A stretch of DNA of 64,000 nt from Alkalicoccobacillus porphyridii (GTDB lineage: Bacteria > Bacillota > Bacilli > Bacillales > Bacillaceae_D). Positions 1-8,503 of the stretch are shown here, piece by piece (positions within the stretch are counted from its first letter, which is position 1; each line of letters starts with the position of its first letter). The stretch covers positions 62,001-126,000 of the forward strand of contig NZ_VLXZ01000003.1 in the NCBI RefSeq assembly GCF_007293315.1, read 5' to 3'. The translations under genes and the position numbers were made by a program. A model generated the notes under the pieces. The model was not told the DNA's origin, did not search any database, and saw nothing but the letters and a program-made list of their open reading frames with translations.

Positions 1-1
1 A

Positions 2-343
2 AAATCTACGGGTGAACCCGAATGGATGCGCAGTTTATTACAATATATTGAAAGCCATTTGCATGAAAAATTAGATCTAAACGACCTCGCCACTAGATCC
101 TCGATATCCACAGCACACCTAAGCCGGGTGTTTAAAAAGTATCTTGGAATTGGTTTATCTGAATACATTACGACCAAACGAATGGCCAATGCTAAACAAG
201 AGTTACTTCATTCGAATGAAAATATTGAAACGATTGCAGAAGCTTGTGGATTTAGCAGTATGCCTCACTTTTATCGTACCTTTAAAAAACATACTCAGCT
301 CACCCCCTCCGATTATAGAAAAGCCGGGACCTATGGTAGATAG
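2..343 (+). CDS. AraC-family transcriptional regulator, C-terminal part (cut by window edge)
   Basis: The reading frame is open from base 2, so the visible piece (114 codons, first internal ATG at 26) is the C-terminal DNA-binding domain of a longer protein. It shows the two helix-turn-helix units of AraC/XylS proteins: the first around 'LNDLATRSSISTAHLSRVFKKYLG', the second ending in the family signature 'ETIAEACGFSSMPHFYRTFKKHTQLTPSDYR'. The ligand-binding half lies outside the window, so neither inducer nor target can be named. A terminator hairpin overlaps its stop codon. The DNA-binding assignment is firm; the biological role is unknown. Confidence 0.9.
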   Translation, partial: KSTGEPEWMRSLLQYIESHLHEKLDLNDLATRSSISTAHLSRVFKKYLGIGLSEYITTKRMANAKQELLHSNENIETIAEACGFSSMPHFYRTFKKHTQLTPSDYRKAGTYGR

Positions 344-353
344 ATCCCGGCTT
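321..353. terminator. Bidirectional terminator overlapping the AraC stop codon
   Basis: AAGCCGGGA (321-329) pairs with TCCCGGCTT (345-353) around a 15-base loop that contains the TAG stop at 341-343. T-rich sequence follows on both strands (CTTTTCT on the minus strand), so it can serve the AraC gene and the convergent MocR-type gene. Part of the stem is coding sequence. Confidence 0.65.
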
Positions 354-393
354 CTATTAGCTTAGTTCTTTTATTAGTTCTTGACTAGGCTTA

Positions 394-1821
394 CTAAAAA
401 GGAGCAGTGGTCTGCTTAAAGATACTTACCGCTTCATGTAACCTATCAACACCAATACGAATATCTGCCTCTGTTAGGCTGCCGTACCCAAGCACCATTT
501 GCTTCGTATGGTAGCCTTTTTGCAAGGCATATTGTTCAACAGGATAGACAATTACTTGATGCTGTTTGCAATGATCTACAAACGCTTGGTCTACTTCAAG
601 CTGTTTCCATTCTACAACCACATGCATTCCCGCCGCATGACCGATGATTTTTAAATCAGGGAAGCTCTTTTTAAGTGCTGCTACAAGCGCTTTTCTTCTT
701 CCTTCATAGATTCGTTTCATTCTACGTACATGTTGATCAAGATGCCCTTCTTCAATAAATCTTGCCATGATTTGCTGTTCCAACGTGGCTGTGTGACGAT
801 CGGAGAACCATTTGAGCTCTTTGAATGGGTCTATTAACTGGTAAGGCAGGATGACGTAGCCAATGCGCAAGGCAGGAGAGAGAATTTTGCTAAAAGTCCC
901 TACATAGATGACTCGCTTTGAATCAAGCCCTTGCATTGAATACACTGCTGTGCCCTCGTATGTAAATTCACTGTCATAATCATCCTCTACAATATAGCTA
1001 TTCATCTGCCTTACATATTCAACGAGCTGAATGCGGCGTTGAATAGGCAGCACGGCACCTAACGGAAACTGATGCGAAGGAATCACAAATACAAAGCTTG
1101 GCTTTTCATGATGTGATAACTTTTCCGGGATTATCCCTTGATCATCAGCTTTAACAGGATATACGTTTGCACCGGCATTGGAGAATATATGTCTCATTTC
1201 ATCGGTGACAGGATCTTCAACCGCAACATGCTCCCCCTCTTTTAGTAATAGCTGTGTAATGAGTGCCAACCCTTGAGTCGCCCCTGCTGTAATCACAATC
1301 TGTTCTGGATGACAGGCCACACCTCTCGTACGCGCCAGGTAAGTAGCTAATACTCGCCTGAGAGTCTCATCGCCAAAAGGCGTACGGTATCCAAATAGCT
1401 CATCAGCTGAGTCATAGCACACCTCTTTTGCCAGCCTACCCCACACCTTACGTGGAAAGTGATCCATCGCAGGATGACTCGCTCGAAAGTCAATGAACTG
1501 CCTTGAATCATGCTGCTCCGTTTGTAGCCAATCTGCTAAATCACTTTCTCTTTTTTCTGTTTCTGCTGCCTTTAACACAACACCTGCCGCTACATATGTA
1601 CCCGAACGTGGCCGTACCAATAAATAACCCTCTAATATTAATTGTTCATACGCATCAGTAACCGTATTACGTGAAGTCCCTATAGAATGTGCCAGCTCCC
1701 TTGTGGATGGCAACTTCTCATGCTCTTTTAACTGTTCACTCAAAATAAGTGTTCGTATATTTGTGTAAACCTGTTGTACTAAAGATGTTGTTGAATGACG
1801 ATCAATTGGGAACCAAAGCAT
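394..1821 (-). CDS. MocR-type PLP-dependent transcriptional regulator (GntR HTH + aminotransferase fold)
   Basis: This 475-residue protein has a GntR winged helix at residues 1-80 ('LPSTRELAHSIGTSRNTVTDAYEQL') fused to a fold-type I aminotransferase domain (about 110-460). The PLP-binding lysine is visible at K312 in 'VGTFSKILSPALRIGY', with the partner aspartates in 'VEDDYDSEF' near 280. Such proteins (GabR, PdxR, TauR) use the PLP domain as a sensor for an amino compound, not for catalysis. It is divergent from an aspartate/glutamate racemase-family gene 150 bp away, so that gene is its most likely target. Inducer unknown. Confidence 0.9.
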   Translation of the reverse strand: MLWFPIDRHSTTSLVQQVYTNIRTLILSEQLKEHEKLPSTRELAHSIGTSRNTVTDAYEQLILEGYLLVRPRSGTYVAAGVVLKAAETEKRESDLADWLQTEQHDSRQFIDFRASHPAMDHFPRKVWGRLAKEVCYDSADELFGYRTPFGDETLRRVLATYLARTRGVACHPEQIVITAGATQGLALITQLLLKEGEHVAVEDPVTDEMRHIFSNAGANVYPVKADDQGIIPEKLSHHEKPSFVFVIPSHQFPLGAVLPIQRRIQLVEYVRQMNSYIVEDDYDSEFTYEGTAVYSMQGLDSKRVIYVGTFSKILSPALRIGYVILPYQLIDPFKELKWFSDRHTATLEQQIMARFIEEGHLDQHVRRMKRIYEGRRKALVAALKKSFPDLKIIGHAAGMHVVVEWKQLEVDQAFVDHCKQHQVIVYPVEQYALQKGYHTKQMVLGYGSLTEADIRIGVDRLHEAVSIFKQTTAPF

Positions 1822-1880
1822 AATGTATTCTCCTTTCCATTCAAAATTAACCTTACGTCGGTTTAATAGACTTAACTAAT

Positions 1881-1915
1881 CTGGCACCCTGAAAGTTGTA
1901 CTTTCCTGGACCTTA
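1881..1915 (+). promoter_or_regulatory. Candidate MocR-type operator: two direct CTGG repeats
   Basis: The divergent gap carries CTGGCACCCT (1881-1890) and CTGGACCTTA (1906-1915), start to start 25 bp apart. The second resembles the CTGGACYTAA repeats described for the MocR-family regulator TauR. An inverted GAAAG-ttgta-CTTTC lies between them (1891-1905). Operator assignment is inference from position and resemblance. Confidence 0.4.
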
Positions 1916-1971
1916 TCCATACCAGTATAGCATGCTACAATCAGTTAAACGCTTGAACGGAGGATGCTACC

Positions 1972-2673
1972 TTGAAAACCATTGGATTTATTGGAGGGCT
2001 TAGCTGGGAATCAACAGCTGATTATTATAGATACGTAAATGAGTATGTAAAGGAAGAGTTGGGTGGACTTCACTCGGCTAAATGTCTACTGCACTCGTTT
2101 GACTTTCAAGAGATTGTACAGTTGCAGAAGCTTGGCCATTGGGAGGAAGCTACAGCTAGAATGGTTGATGCCGCAAAGAAACTGGAAGGAGCAGGAGCCG
2201 ATCTAATCGTCATCTGTACGAATACCATGCATTTGATGGCGGATGAGATTGAGAAGCAAACCTCCATACCACTTATCCATATTGCTGATGCAGTGGCTGT
2301 CGCTATAAAAAAAGCTAACATGAGTCGTATTGGTCTGCTTGGAACTGCATTCACTATGGAAAAAACCTTCTATAAAGATCGGCTCGCCACCCATGGAATT
2401 GAGTGTCTAATTCCCGGAGAAGAAGATCGGAAAGTCGCTCATGACATTATTTTTTCGGAACTGTGTCGGGGGGAGATTCTTGAGGAATCTAAAATATCCT
2501 ATCAACAAATTATTCAGCAATTAAAAAAGGATGGTGCACAGGGGGTCATTTTAGGTTGCACCGAAATCCCACTGCTTATCAAGCAAACAGATTCCCCACT
2601 TCCCGTCTTTGATTCCACTCGTCTTCACGCTGAAGCAGCGGTTCGTTTTGCCATGGAGACGGCTTTAGTATAA
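1972..2673 (+). CDS. Aspartate/glutamate racemase-family protein
   Basis: The 233-residue product belongs to the cofactor-independent Asp/Glu racemase superfamily. The two catalytic cysteines expected for proton removal from opposite faces are present: C82 in 'VICTNTMH' and C196 in 'VILGCTEIPLL'. Length matches single-domain family members. The start is TTG, chosen because GGAGG (1959-1963) lies 8 bases upstream; the nearer ATG at 1964 is out of frame. It is divergently transcribed from the MocR-type regulator, which suggests inducible amino-acid racemisation. Substrate (aspartate, glutamate or another amino acid) cannot be read from sequence. Confidence 0.88.
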   Translation: MKTIGFIGGLSWESTADYYRYVNEYVKEELGGLHSAKCLLHSFDFQEIVQLQKLGHWEEATARMVDAAKKLEGAGADLIVICTNTMHLMADEIEKQTSIPLIHIADAVAVAIKKANMSRIGLLGTAFTMEKTFYKDRLATHGIECLIPGEEDRKVAHDIIFSELCRGEILEESKISYQQIIQQLKKDGAQGVILGCTEIPLLIKQTDSPLPVFDSTRLHAEAAVRFAMETALV

Positions 2674-2683
2674 GAATAGCTCT

Positions 2684-2720
2684 CGCGCGATAGTCAATGA
2701 CTACGCGCGTTTCTCTTTTT
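2684..2720 (+). terminator. Terminator of the racemase gene
   Basis: CGCGCGaTAGT (2684-2694) pairs with ACTACGCGCG (2700-2709) around a 5-base loop, followed by TTTCTCTTTTT (2710-2720). Confidence 0.8.
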
Positions 2721-2733
2721 ATATGCTTCTACA

Positions 2734-2956
2734 TGTGGATAAGCCTAACCTTTACATTCCCTTCACAATCTATATGATTACTTTATATAATTTCCCCTGA
2801 ATCTGTGGATAACTAAAACTTATCCTCAAGTTTACCCACATATCCCCGATGAAAGATCTGAATTTTCATTTTCTACTTGTCGAGTTTCCCCAAGATGTTC
2901 ATAACTTGTTTACAAGCTCAACATAAACCAAGCTAAAGATATCCACATTATCCCCA
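2734..2956. promoter_or_regulatory. DnaA-box cluster in an intergenic region
   Basis: Two exact DnaA boxes (TGTGGATAA at 2734-2742 and 2804-2812) are accompanied by five single-mismatch boxes: TTATCCTCA 2820-2828, TTACCCACA 2832-2840, TGTTCATAA 2896-2904, ATATCCACA 2939-2947 and TTATCCCCA 2948-2956. They occur on both strands within 223 bp. No replication gene is adjacent. Bacillus subtilis has similar DnaA-box clusters away from oriC that influence initiation timing. It could instead be a DnaA-controlled promoter for the downstream lipoprotein gene. Confidence 0.6.
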
Positions 2957-3043
2957 TGTTCAATACCATTCATAAAATACACAGCTTGAGGAAGTCTAAA
3001 GGGTAACGATTCAAAAGCCAACGAACGAGGTGATTATTCTACA

Positions 3044-3604
3044 ATGAAGAAATGGCTATTTTTGTGGACAGCGACCGTGCTCATCTTAAGTGGGTGTAAC
3101 GCAGATGGAACCATTAAGGATCAGCAGCCATCTGTAAAAAACGAAACGGCTGACCCCTCAAATCAGACCGACCAATCAGCCACACCCCAGTTACCTGAGG
3201 GTTTAACAGAGGAACCGGACCCCACCTATGCGATAGGGAGTAACGCCACCATACTAACGGATCAGTCGAGAGACATGCATAGAGCAGAGGCTGTTATAGT
3301 AGGAGCTTATAATACAACGGCGTATGCCGTTTCCTATAAGCCAACGAACGCAACTGATGACGTTTGGAACCACAAATGGGTAATCAAAGAGGAGCTGACG
3401 CCTTCTGACTCAACAAACCTTGAACCGGGACACCAGGTGACCCTTCATACAGATCGGATTCAAGGGATGGAAGGCGCAAAGGCGACGATTGAATCCTCCC
3501 AGCAAACCACAGTGTATATGGTGAACTTCGTACCTACAAATGGCGAAGATGAGGTTATAAATTATCAATGGGTAACAGAACAGGAATTAAGTACGACAGA
3601 ATAA
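3044..3604 (+). CDS. YdhK-type lipoprotein with two DUF1541 repeats
   Basis: This 186-residue protein is probably anchored outside the membrane: a short signal peptide ends in a lipobox with C18 ('LILSGC'). After a Thr/Pro/Gln-rich linker come two copies of the DUF1541 (YdhK) repeat, about residues 65-120 and 125-182, each with 'ATI/AVIVGAY..TTAYAVSYKPTN....NHKWV'-like text. The start follows AGGTGAT at a normal distance. YdhK proteins are often near copper or metal-handling genes, but none is here, so function is unassigned. It sits directly after the DnaA-box cluster. Confidence 0.85.
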   Translation: MKKWLFLWTATVLILSGCNADGTIKDQQPSVKNETADPSNQTDQSATPQLPEGLTEEPDPTYAIGSNATILTDQSRDMHRAEAVIVGAYNTTAYAVSYKPTNATDDVWNHKWVIKEELTPSDSTNLEPGHQVTLHTDRIQGMEGAKATIESSQQTTVYMVNFVPTNGEDEVINYQWVTEQELSTTE

Positions 3605-3626
3605 TCAGGGTATCTGAGTATCGGTT

Positions 3627-3994
3627 CTTCGGCTGTCGTTCCCGAAAATGGGGGCACGCTTACCGCGGGAAGGTATTGAGCTAATCTGGCTCTGCCATCT
3701 TATCTCAATTAACCTTTTCATCGAGGCCACTGAAAAAGTCATCTAGAAATGAGCTCATGCTCCGCTACAGGAGAACCCTACGCTTTCCGCGGGAACGGCC
3801 TCAGCCCTCGAAGCGGAAAACCGCCACTTCGATGTCTTCAGACTCGTTCTGTTCCGCAGGAGTCTACGGGTTCTCCTTCCGCTCATGTTCTGAATTAAAC
3901 TATTAAAGAACGTTCGCAATCTTATAAAGATCGTTTTTCAGTGACCTCCTTTTCATCCCGCAGGTGTCGGCCCTCCATTTTCGTACACTTGGTG
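3627..3994 (-). repeat. Element A copy 1, interrupted by element B
   Basis: Two halves of the A repeat (3627-3722 and 3949-3994) surround an inserted B element. Recognisable parts are the end with CCCGAAAATGGGGGCACGC, the block TACCGCGGGAAGGTA, and the other end with GTGTCGGCCCTCCATTTTCG. Orientation is opposite to the copies at 40159 and 56687. The A ends are imperfect inverted repeats, so an intact copy can fold into one long hairpin. Confidence 0.75.
3723..3948 (+). mobile_element. Element B copy 1: 226-bp MITE-like element with inverted ends and 9-bp target duplication
   Basis: The ends are GAGGCCACTGAAAAA and, on the other strand, GAGGTCACTGAAAAA (14 of 15 identical). The flanks are the same 9-mer CTTTTCATC at 3714-3722 and 3949-3957. 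The uninterrupted A copy at 31445 holds this 9-mer once (31527-31535). The interior has its own stem pairing (GGAGAACCC near 3770 with GGGTTCTCC near 3868) and no coding capacity, so movement would need a transposase supplied in trans. Confidence 0.75.
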
Positions 3995-4086
3995 GGTGGT
4001 AAGCATTAAGTATATGAAGATTACACAAGCGTATTGATAAAGTACTGTCCCAACCCTATTTCTTTTTTATGTATAGGGAAAGGAGT

Positions 4087-4261
4087 TAAGCTAAGCCAAA
4101 CTTAGAGCTCTCGATTCCAAATGACAAACTGAGTTACTAATTGGAGTAATGTAATCATAAACCAGCGTAGGAAATACTGGGAGACGATTGGCAAGATCAA
4201 TGCTAATCACCAACGTGTTTTGTTTTACTTGATCTAATCAATTATTTATATTATGATTCAT
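4087..4261 (-). pseudogene. Decayed remnant, possibly the N-terminus of an IS110-type transposase
   Basis: On the minus strand AAGGAGGACTTGCT precedes ATG at 4261. The frame has seven codons, a TGA, and then stays open to TAG at about 4087. The read-through contains 'QVKQNTLVISIDLA', which resembles the start of the RNase H-like domain in IS110-family transposases ('..TLVVGIDIAK..'). Only about 58 codons remain and no rest of a transposase was found. The strong ribosome site before a stopped frame supports decay, but the family call is tentative. From 3995 to 4086 nothing is recognised. Confidence 0.35.
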
Positions 4262-4264
4262 AGC

Positions 4265-4321
4265 AAGTCCTCCTTGGTGTGTTGTGTGGGTACAATTGCA
4301 TCTTAACGGAGGGCTTTTTTC
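4265..4321 (+). terminator. Hairpin with T-run upstream of the decayed gene
   Basis: AAGTCCTCC pairs imperfectly with GGAGGGCTT, followed by TTTTTT. A second short hairpin CCCACAG/CTGTGGG lies at 4344-4366. They may belong to the decayed insertion sequence. Assignment is weak. Confidence 0.35.
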
Positions 4322-4485
4322 TGTAAATAAGCTAAAAAGAAATCCCACAGGAATGTTACTGTGGGTGTTGGCCTAGGTGAAATACCTTAGTGTGTTAGCA
4401 CAAGGAGGCTCACTCACCAGCCGCCCACGAAAAGCAGAGTGTATTTCCGAAGCGGATCCTACCTCTTCTTTCGTTCCCAAAATAG

Positions 4486-4532
4486 AAGACCCAAGCGATG
4501 ATATGCTCGATCGCCATCATCGTTTGGGTCTT
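4486..4532 (-). terminator. Terminator of the nitrite reductase operon
   Basis: AAGACCCAA-CGATGAT pairs with ATCATCG-TTGGGTCTT over about 16 base pairs, 17 bp beyond the small-subunit stop codon. The minus strand then reads CTATTTTGGG. Confidence 0.75.
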
Positions 4533-4548
4533 CATGAGATTAAAACAC

Positions 4549-4875
4549 TTAATCCAATAATATATAAACTCCACGATCTTTTATGGTTACTCCATATGTC
4601 TTAACACAACCGACGTCAGGTGCTACGGCCTCGCCTTTTCTTAAATCTATTTTCCAATCATGCATTGGACAAAATACATGCTCTCCGCTAACAATTCCAT
4701 CAGAAAGAACGCCACCTTTATGTGGACAGCGGTTCTCTACCGCTAGCACCTCTCCATTCTCTTGCTTAAATAAGGCAATTTCCAATCCAGATATCACTAG
4801 TTTTTTTCCGATACTCACTGCCAGTTCATCTAATTCCGCAACATAGATATGTTTTTCATCCACCACGTGAGTCAT
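4549..4875 (-). CDS. nasE: Assimilatory nitrite reductase small subunit (Rieske-type)
   Basis: This protein of about 108 residues has a Rieske [2Fe-2S] fold with the ligand pairs 'CPHKGG' and 'CPMHDW'. It partners the large siroheme subunit encoded immediately upstream for NAD(P)H-dependent reduction of nitrite to ammonium in the cytoplasm. The ATG at 4875 is preferred over the longer frame from 4920 because AAGGAGGGG stands just upstream and this start leaves a 13-bp gap after the large-subunit stop. The length fits NirD/NasE. Confidence 0.93.
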   Translation of the reverse strand: MTHVVDEKHIYVAELDELAVSIGKKLVISGLEIALFKQENGEVLAVENRCPHKGGVLSDGIVSGEHVFCPMHDWKIDLRKGEAVAPDVGCVKTYGVTIKDRGVYILLD

Positions 4876-4888
4876 TAAGAGCCCCTCC

Positions 4889-7315
4889 TTAATTCGTAAC
4901 CTCAACTTCTTTCTTTTCATAAAGCTCCTGCTGCTTATCCTTGCTTTCTAGAACGCTACTCCACGGGTCATTCTGCTTTGTTAGAGCCAATTCTACTCGT
5001 TCGATTAACTGTGCTTTTGTTTCATCATCCGAAAGAACCTTTTTGATATGTGTTAAACCAACACGTTCCACCCAGTGTGACGTTCTTTCAAGATATCTGG
5101 CGTCTTCACGATAAAACTGAAGGAATGCACTAATGATGTCAAGAACCTCTTGGCTGGTCTCTACCTTCGAAAATAATTCGGCTCCTCGTAAATCTACACC
5201 GCCATTTCCACCAACATATACTTCCCATGCTCCTTCTACACCAACAATGCCAATATCCTTAATACCTGATTCAGCACAATTACGTGGGCAGGCCGAGACA
5301 GCCATCTTCACTTTATGAGGAGTACTTAACCCTTCATATTTCTTTTCAATCTGAATGCCTAAACCAATAGAATCCTGTGTGCCGAAGCGACAGAAGTTCT
5401 CTCCTACACATGTTTTAACCGTTCGGATGGATTTGCCGTAAGCATAACCAGAGCGCATGCCTAGGTCATTCCACACATTAGGAAGATCTTCTTTAGCGAT
5501 GCCCAGTAAATCTATTCGTTGTCCACCAGTTACTTTAAGCAGGGGCACCTTATACTTATCAGCCACATCCGCAATTTTTCGCAATTGTTCTGGATCGGTT
5601 ACTCCGCCATACATCCGTGGCACAACGGAGAACGTTCCATCGTTTTGAATATTGGCGTGTAATCTTTCGTTGACGAATTTTGAAGTAGAATCATCCTCGT
5701 ATTCAATAGGATTATTTAAGCCAAGATAATAATTAACCGCTGGACGGCATTTGGAGCAGCCGTTTTCAGTTGACCAGCCAAGTACATTCATGACTTCTCT
5801 TACGTAGCTTAATCCTTTATCCCGAATTTCTGAGGCCACCTCTTCGTGTGATAAGTCTGTGCATCCGCAGATCGGTTCTTTCTGGGACGAAGCATCCTCT
5901 CCCGTCGTTACAGCTAATAATTCAGCGACAAGTGGTTTACATCCTCCACAAGAACGAGAGGCGTTTGTGCATGCTTTTACCTGCTCTACCGTTGACAGAC
6001 CTTGATCTTGAATAGCTGCTACGATATCTCCTTTGGATACTCCATTACAACCGCAAATGGTTTCACTATCTGCCATTGCTACAACTACGCTCTCCTTCTC
6101 ATCCGACTCATTTTCAGAAGGAAGAATTGCCACTTTATTCATATTTGAGATATCCTGTCCCGTTCTCATCATAGTCAGCAGTCGTGGAGAATCAGAGGTG
6201 TCACCAAATAAGACAGCACCAATAACCTTGTTACCTTCCACTACTACTTTTTTGAAAATACCTTCAAACTCATCATGCACTCGGATAGACTTTGTTTTTT
6301 CTCCATCCTGAAAACGTCCAGCAGAAAAAACATCCACTCCAGAGACCTTTAGCTGCGTGTAGATAATTGAGCCTTGGTATCCCGGTTCTGAGAGCGTTTC
6401 CTCTGAACAGATGTGTTCCGCTAAAGCCTTACCCTGTTCATATAAAGGAGCTACGAGACCATAGACAGTTCCATTGTGTTCCGCGCATTCACCGACAGCA
6501 TAAACACTCGGTATAGATGTCTCCATGTAGTTGTTTACCAAAATGGCTCGGTTTGTGTCTAACCCTGTTTCTTTAGCAAGGGCAACATTTGGTTTAATTC
6601 CTACTGCCATTACAACTAAATCAGCATCAAGCTTCGAGCCGTCCTTAAACAGCACGCCATCGACTCGTTTTTTCCCCGTAATTCGTTCCGTGTGGGCATT
6701 CAGTCTAAATTTCATACCCTGCGCCTCTAGTTCTTCTTTAAGCATTTTTCCAGCTTGGTCATCCAACTGTCTTTCCATTAAATAATCGGCAATGTGAATA
6801 ACTTCTACTTCCATATTTAAATTTAATAGCCCTCGTGCTGCCTCTAGGCCAAGTAGACCACCACCAATAACCGCAGCCTTTTTATAATGCTTGGCCGTAT
6901 CGATCATTGTCTCGCAATCCTTAATATTTCGGAATGCGATGACACCTTCTTTATCAGCCCCTGGCAATGGCAGCATAAATGGATTAGATCCTGTGGCGAA
7001 AATTAATTTATCGTAGGAGCGACTTACACCACTTTGACTTAGTACAACCTGTTTCTTAGAATCCACCTTTACAACAGGATCACCTGTAAATAATTCAATA
7101 TGATTCGACTCATACCACTCATAGCTGTTAAGTACAATACTATCAATACTCGCATCTCCTTGTAGAACGGACGATAAAAGGATGCGGTTATAGTTCGGAT
7201 GTGGTTCTTCTCCAAAGACCGTGATTTCAAATTTATTTGGTTCCTTTTTTAGAATCTCTTCAAGCGTACGAATGCCTGCCATGCCATTTCCTATAAGGAT
7301 TAATTTTTGCTTCAC
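4889..7315 (-). CDS. nasD: Assimilatory nitrite reductase [NAD(P)H] large subunit
   Basis: The 808-residue protein has, in order, an FAD/NAD(P) disulfide-oxidoreductase-like half ('LILIGNGMAG', then 'AAVIGGGLLGLEAA'), two BFD-type [2Fe-2S] domains (C421/C423/C456/C459 and C483/C485/C520/C523), and the siroheme-[4Fe-4S] half with CX5C at C636/C642 and CX3C at C676/C680. It reduces nitrite to ammonium with six electrons from NAD(P)H. GTG at 7315 was chosen because AAGGGGAGAA precedes it and it starts 16 bp after the preceding stop; a longer frame to 7378 would overlap that gene without a ribosome site. No nitrate reductase gene lies here. Confidence 0.95.
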   Translation of the reverse strand: MKQKLILIGNGMAGIRTLEEILKKEPNKFEITVFGEEPHPNYNRILLSSVLQGDASIDSIVLNSYEWYESNHIELFTGDPVVKVDSKKQVVLSQSGVSRSYDKLIFATGSNPFMLPLPGADKEGVIAFRNIKDCETMIDTAKHYKKAAVIGGGLLGLEAARGLLNLNMEVEVIHIADYLMERQLDDQAGKMLKEELEAQGMKFRLNAHTERITGKKRVDGVLFKDGSKLDADLVVMAVGIKPNVALAKETGLDTNRAILVNNYMETSIPSVYAVGECAEHNGTVYGLVAPLYEQGKALAEHICSEETLSEPGYQGSIIYTQLKVSGVDVFSAGRFQDGEKTKSIRVHDEFEGIFKKVVVEGNKVIGAVLFGDTSDSPRLLTMMRTGQDISNMNKVAILPSENESDEKESVVVAMADSETICGCNGVSKGDIVAAIQDQGLSTVEQVKACTNASRSCGGCKPLVAELLAVTTGEDASSQKEPICGCTDLSHEEVASEIRDKGLSYVREVMNVLGWSTENGCSKCRPAVNYYLGLNNPIEYEDDSTSKFVNERLHANIQNDGTFSVVPRMYGGVTDPEQLRKIADVADKYKVPLLKVTGGQRIDLLGIAKEDLPNVWNDLGMRSGYAYGKSIRTVKTCVGENFCRFGTQDSIGLGIQIEKKYEGLSTPHKVKMAVSACPRNCAESGIKDIGIVGVEGAWEVYVGGNGGVDLRGAELFSKVETSQEVLDIISAFLQFYREDARYLERTSHWVERVGLTHIKKVLSDDETKAQLIERVELALTKQNDPWSSVLESKDKQQELYEKKEVEVTN

Positions 7316-7331
7316 GCTAATTCTCCCCTTT

Positions 7332-8471
7332 TTATGTGTGCCGTATTTCTTTAACTTTAAAAGGAATACAGGCCTCAATGATAGGATCTTCTTCCATTAC
7401 CCGACTTGCTTTAATTCCGTGGCTTTCTAGATACAATAACGTCTCTTTCCCCTGACAAATCCAACGACATGACTTTAAGTCTTCAAAATTAATACCTGAT
7501 AAATCTATAAATTCAAAAAATTCAAGGCAGTCTTGAATATCTGTAAGCAGAATTGTATTAATATGCTTGTCTTCTATAAGTCTTGTTACAATCATTCGCT
7601 CTCGATCAAGCTTCAGTGTACGTGGTGAGAATGAACAAGGATATATATCAGCTCCCTGACTCTTTACACCCTCTATAATTAGATCTTGCTTGGATGTCGG
7701 ATATAAGATGCCAACTCCTGATAACGGCTTATTCTCAAACCACGATATCTTACTCCTCAGTTTGACAACATTGCCCACTATAATCACAGCGGGATTCTCC
7801 ATTCCAACAAGCTCTGCTTGGTTTACAATGGTTGAGAGGGTTCCCTCTAAAGAACGCTGTTTGCCATAAGTGCCCCATTGAACAATAAGAACGGGCATCT
7901 TTTTGTCCATACCGTTTTTCGTTAATTCTGTCGCAATGGTTCTCAGATGTTTTACTCCCATATAAAAAACAATCGTGTCCACTGCGCCGGCAAGCTCTTT
8001 CCAATTCACTGCTGGCTTGCCGTCCTTGGTACAGGTATGACCTGTAACAGTAGCAACCGATCCAGATAATCCTCGATACGTTAAGGGAACACCCGAGTAA
8101 ATTCCTGCGGCACTGCCTGATGTAATGCCAGGAATAATCTCATACTCAACTTGGTGCCGGGCACATAGTTCAGCCTCTTCACCCACTCTTCCAAAAATGG
8201 AAGGGTCTCCTCCTTTTAACCTAACTACCTTTAGCCCTCTTTTGGCATGGATAAGGAGTTCCTTCTGAATGTCTTCCTGCCGCAGAGTATGCTTACACGG
8301 CTGTTTTCCACAATAAATTAATTTTGCCTTCGTATTCTTTAATAAGAATGGGTGTACAAGACGATCAAAGATAATGACATCAGCTTCCTGAAGCAACCGT
8401 AAGCCTTTTACAGTGATGAGTTCTAAATCACCTGGCCCGGCGCCAACAAAATAGACGCAACCTTGTTTCAA
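7332..8471 (-). CDS. nasF: Uroporphyrinogen-III C-methyltransferase with C-terminal extension (NasF/SUMT)
   Basis: The N-terminal 240 residues are a SUMT: 'GAGPGDLELITVKG', 'VVRLKGGDPSIFGR' and 'VPLTYRGLSGSVATVTGH' are diagnostic. It makes precorrin-2 with two SAM molecules, the first step to siroheme needed by the adjacent reductase. The last ~135 residues do not match the methyltransferase and may be a reduced uroporphyrinogen-III synthase-like half. Two starts are possible: GTG at 8483 abuts its GGAGGA with no spacer, so TTG at 8471 is preferred. It is the first gene of the nitrite operon. Chelatase and dehydrogenase for siroheme are not in the window. Confidence 0.88.
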   Translation of the reverse strand: MKQGCVYFVGAGPGDLELITVKGLRLLQEADVIIFDRLVHPFLLKNTKAKLIYCGKQPCKHTLRQEDIQKELLIHAKRGLKVVRLKGGDPSIFGRVGEEAELCARHQVEYEIIPGITSGSAAGIYSGVPLTYRGLSGSVATVTGHTCTKDGKPAVNWKELAGAVDTIVFYMGVKHLRTIATELTKNGMDKKMPVLIVQWGTYGKQRSLEGTLSTIVNQAELVGMENPAVIIVGNVVKLRSKISWFENKPLSGVGILYPTSKQDLIIEGVKSQGADIYPCSFSPRTLKLDRERMIVTRLIEDKHINTILLTDIQDCLEFFEFIDLSGINFEDLKSCRWICQGKETLLYLESHGIKASRVMEEDPIIEACIPFKVKEIRHT

Positions 8472-8503
8472 AATCTTCTCCACTCCTCCCTGTCTATTTC
8501 GTC

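Noticed and set aside
4377-4604. 75-codon plus-strand frame
   Set aside because: Runs through the nas terminator into the antisense of nasE; no ribosome site.
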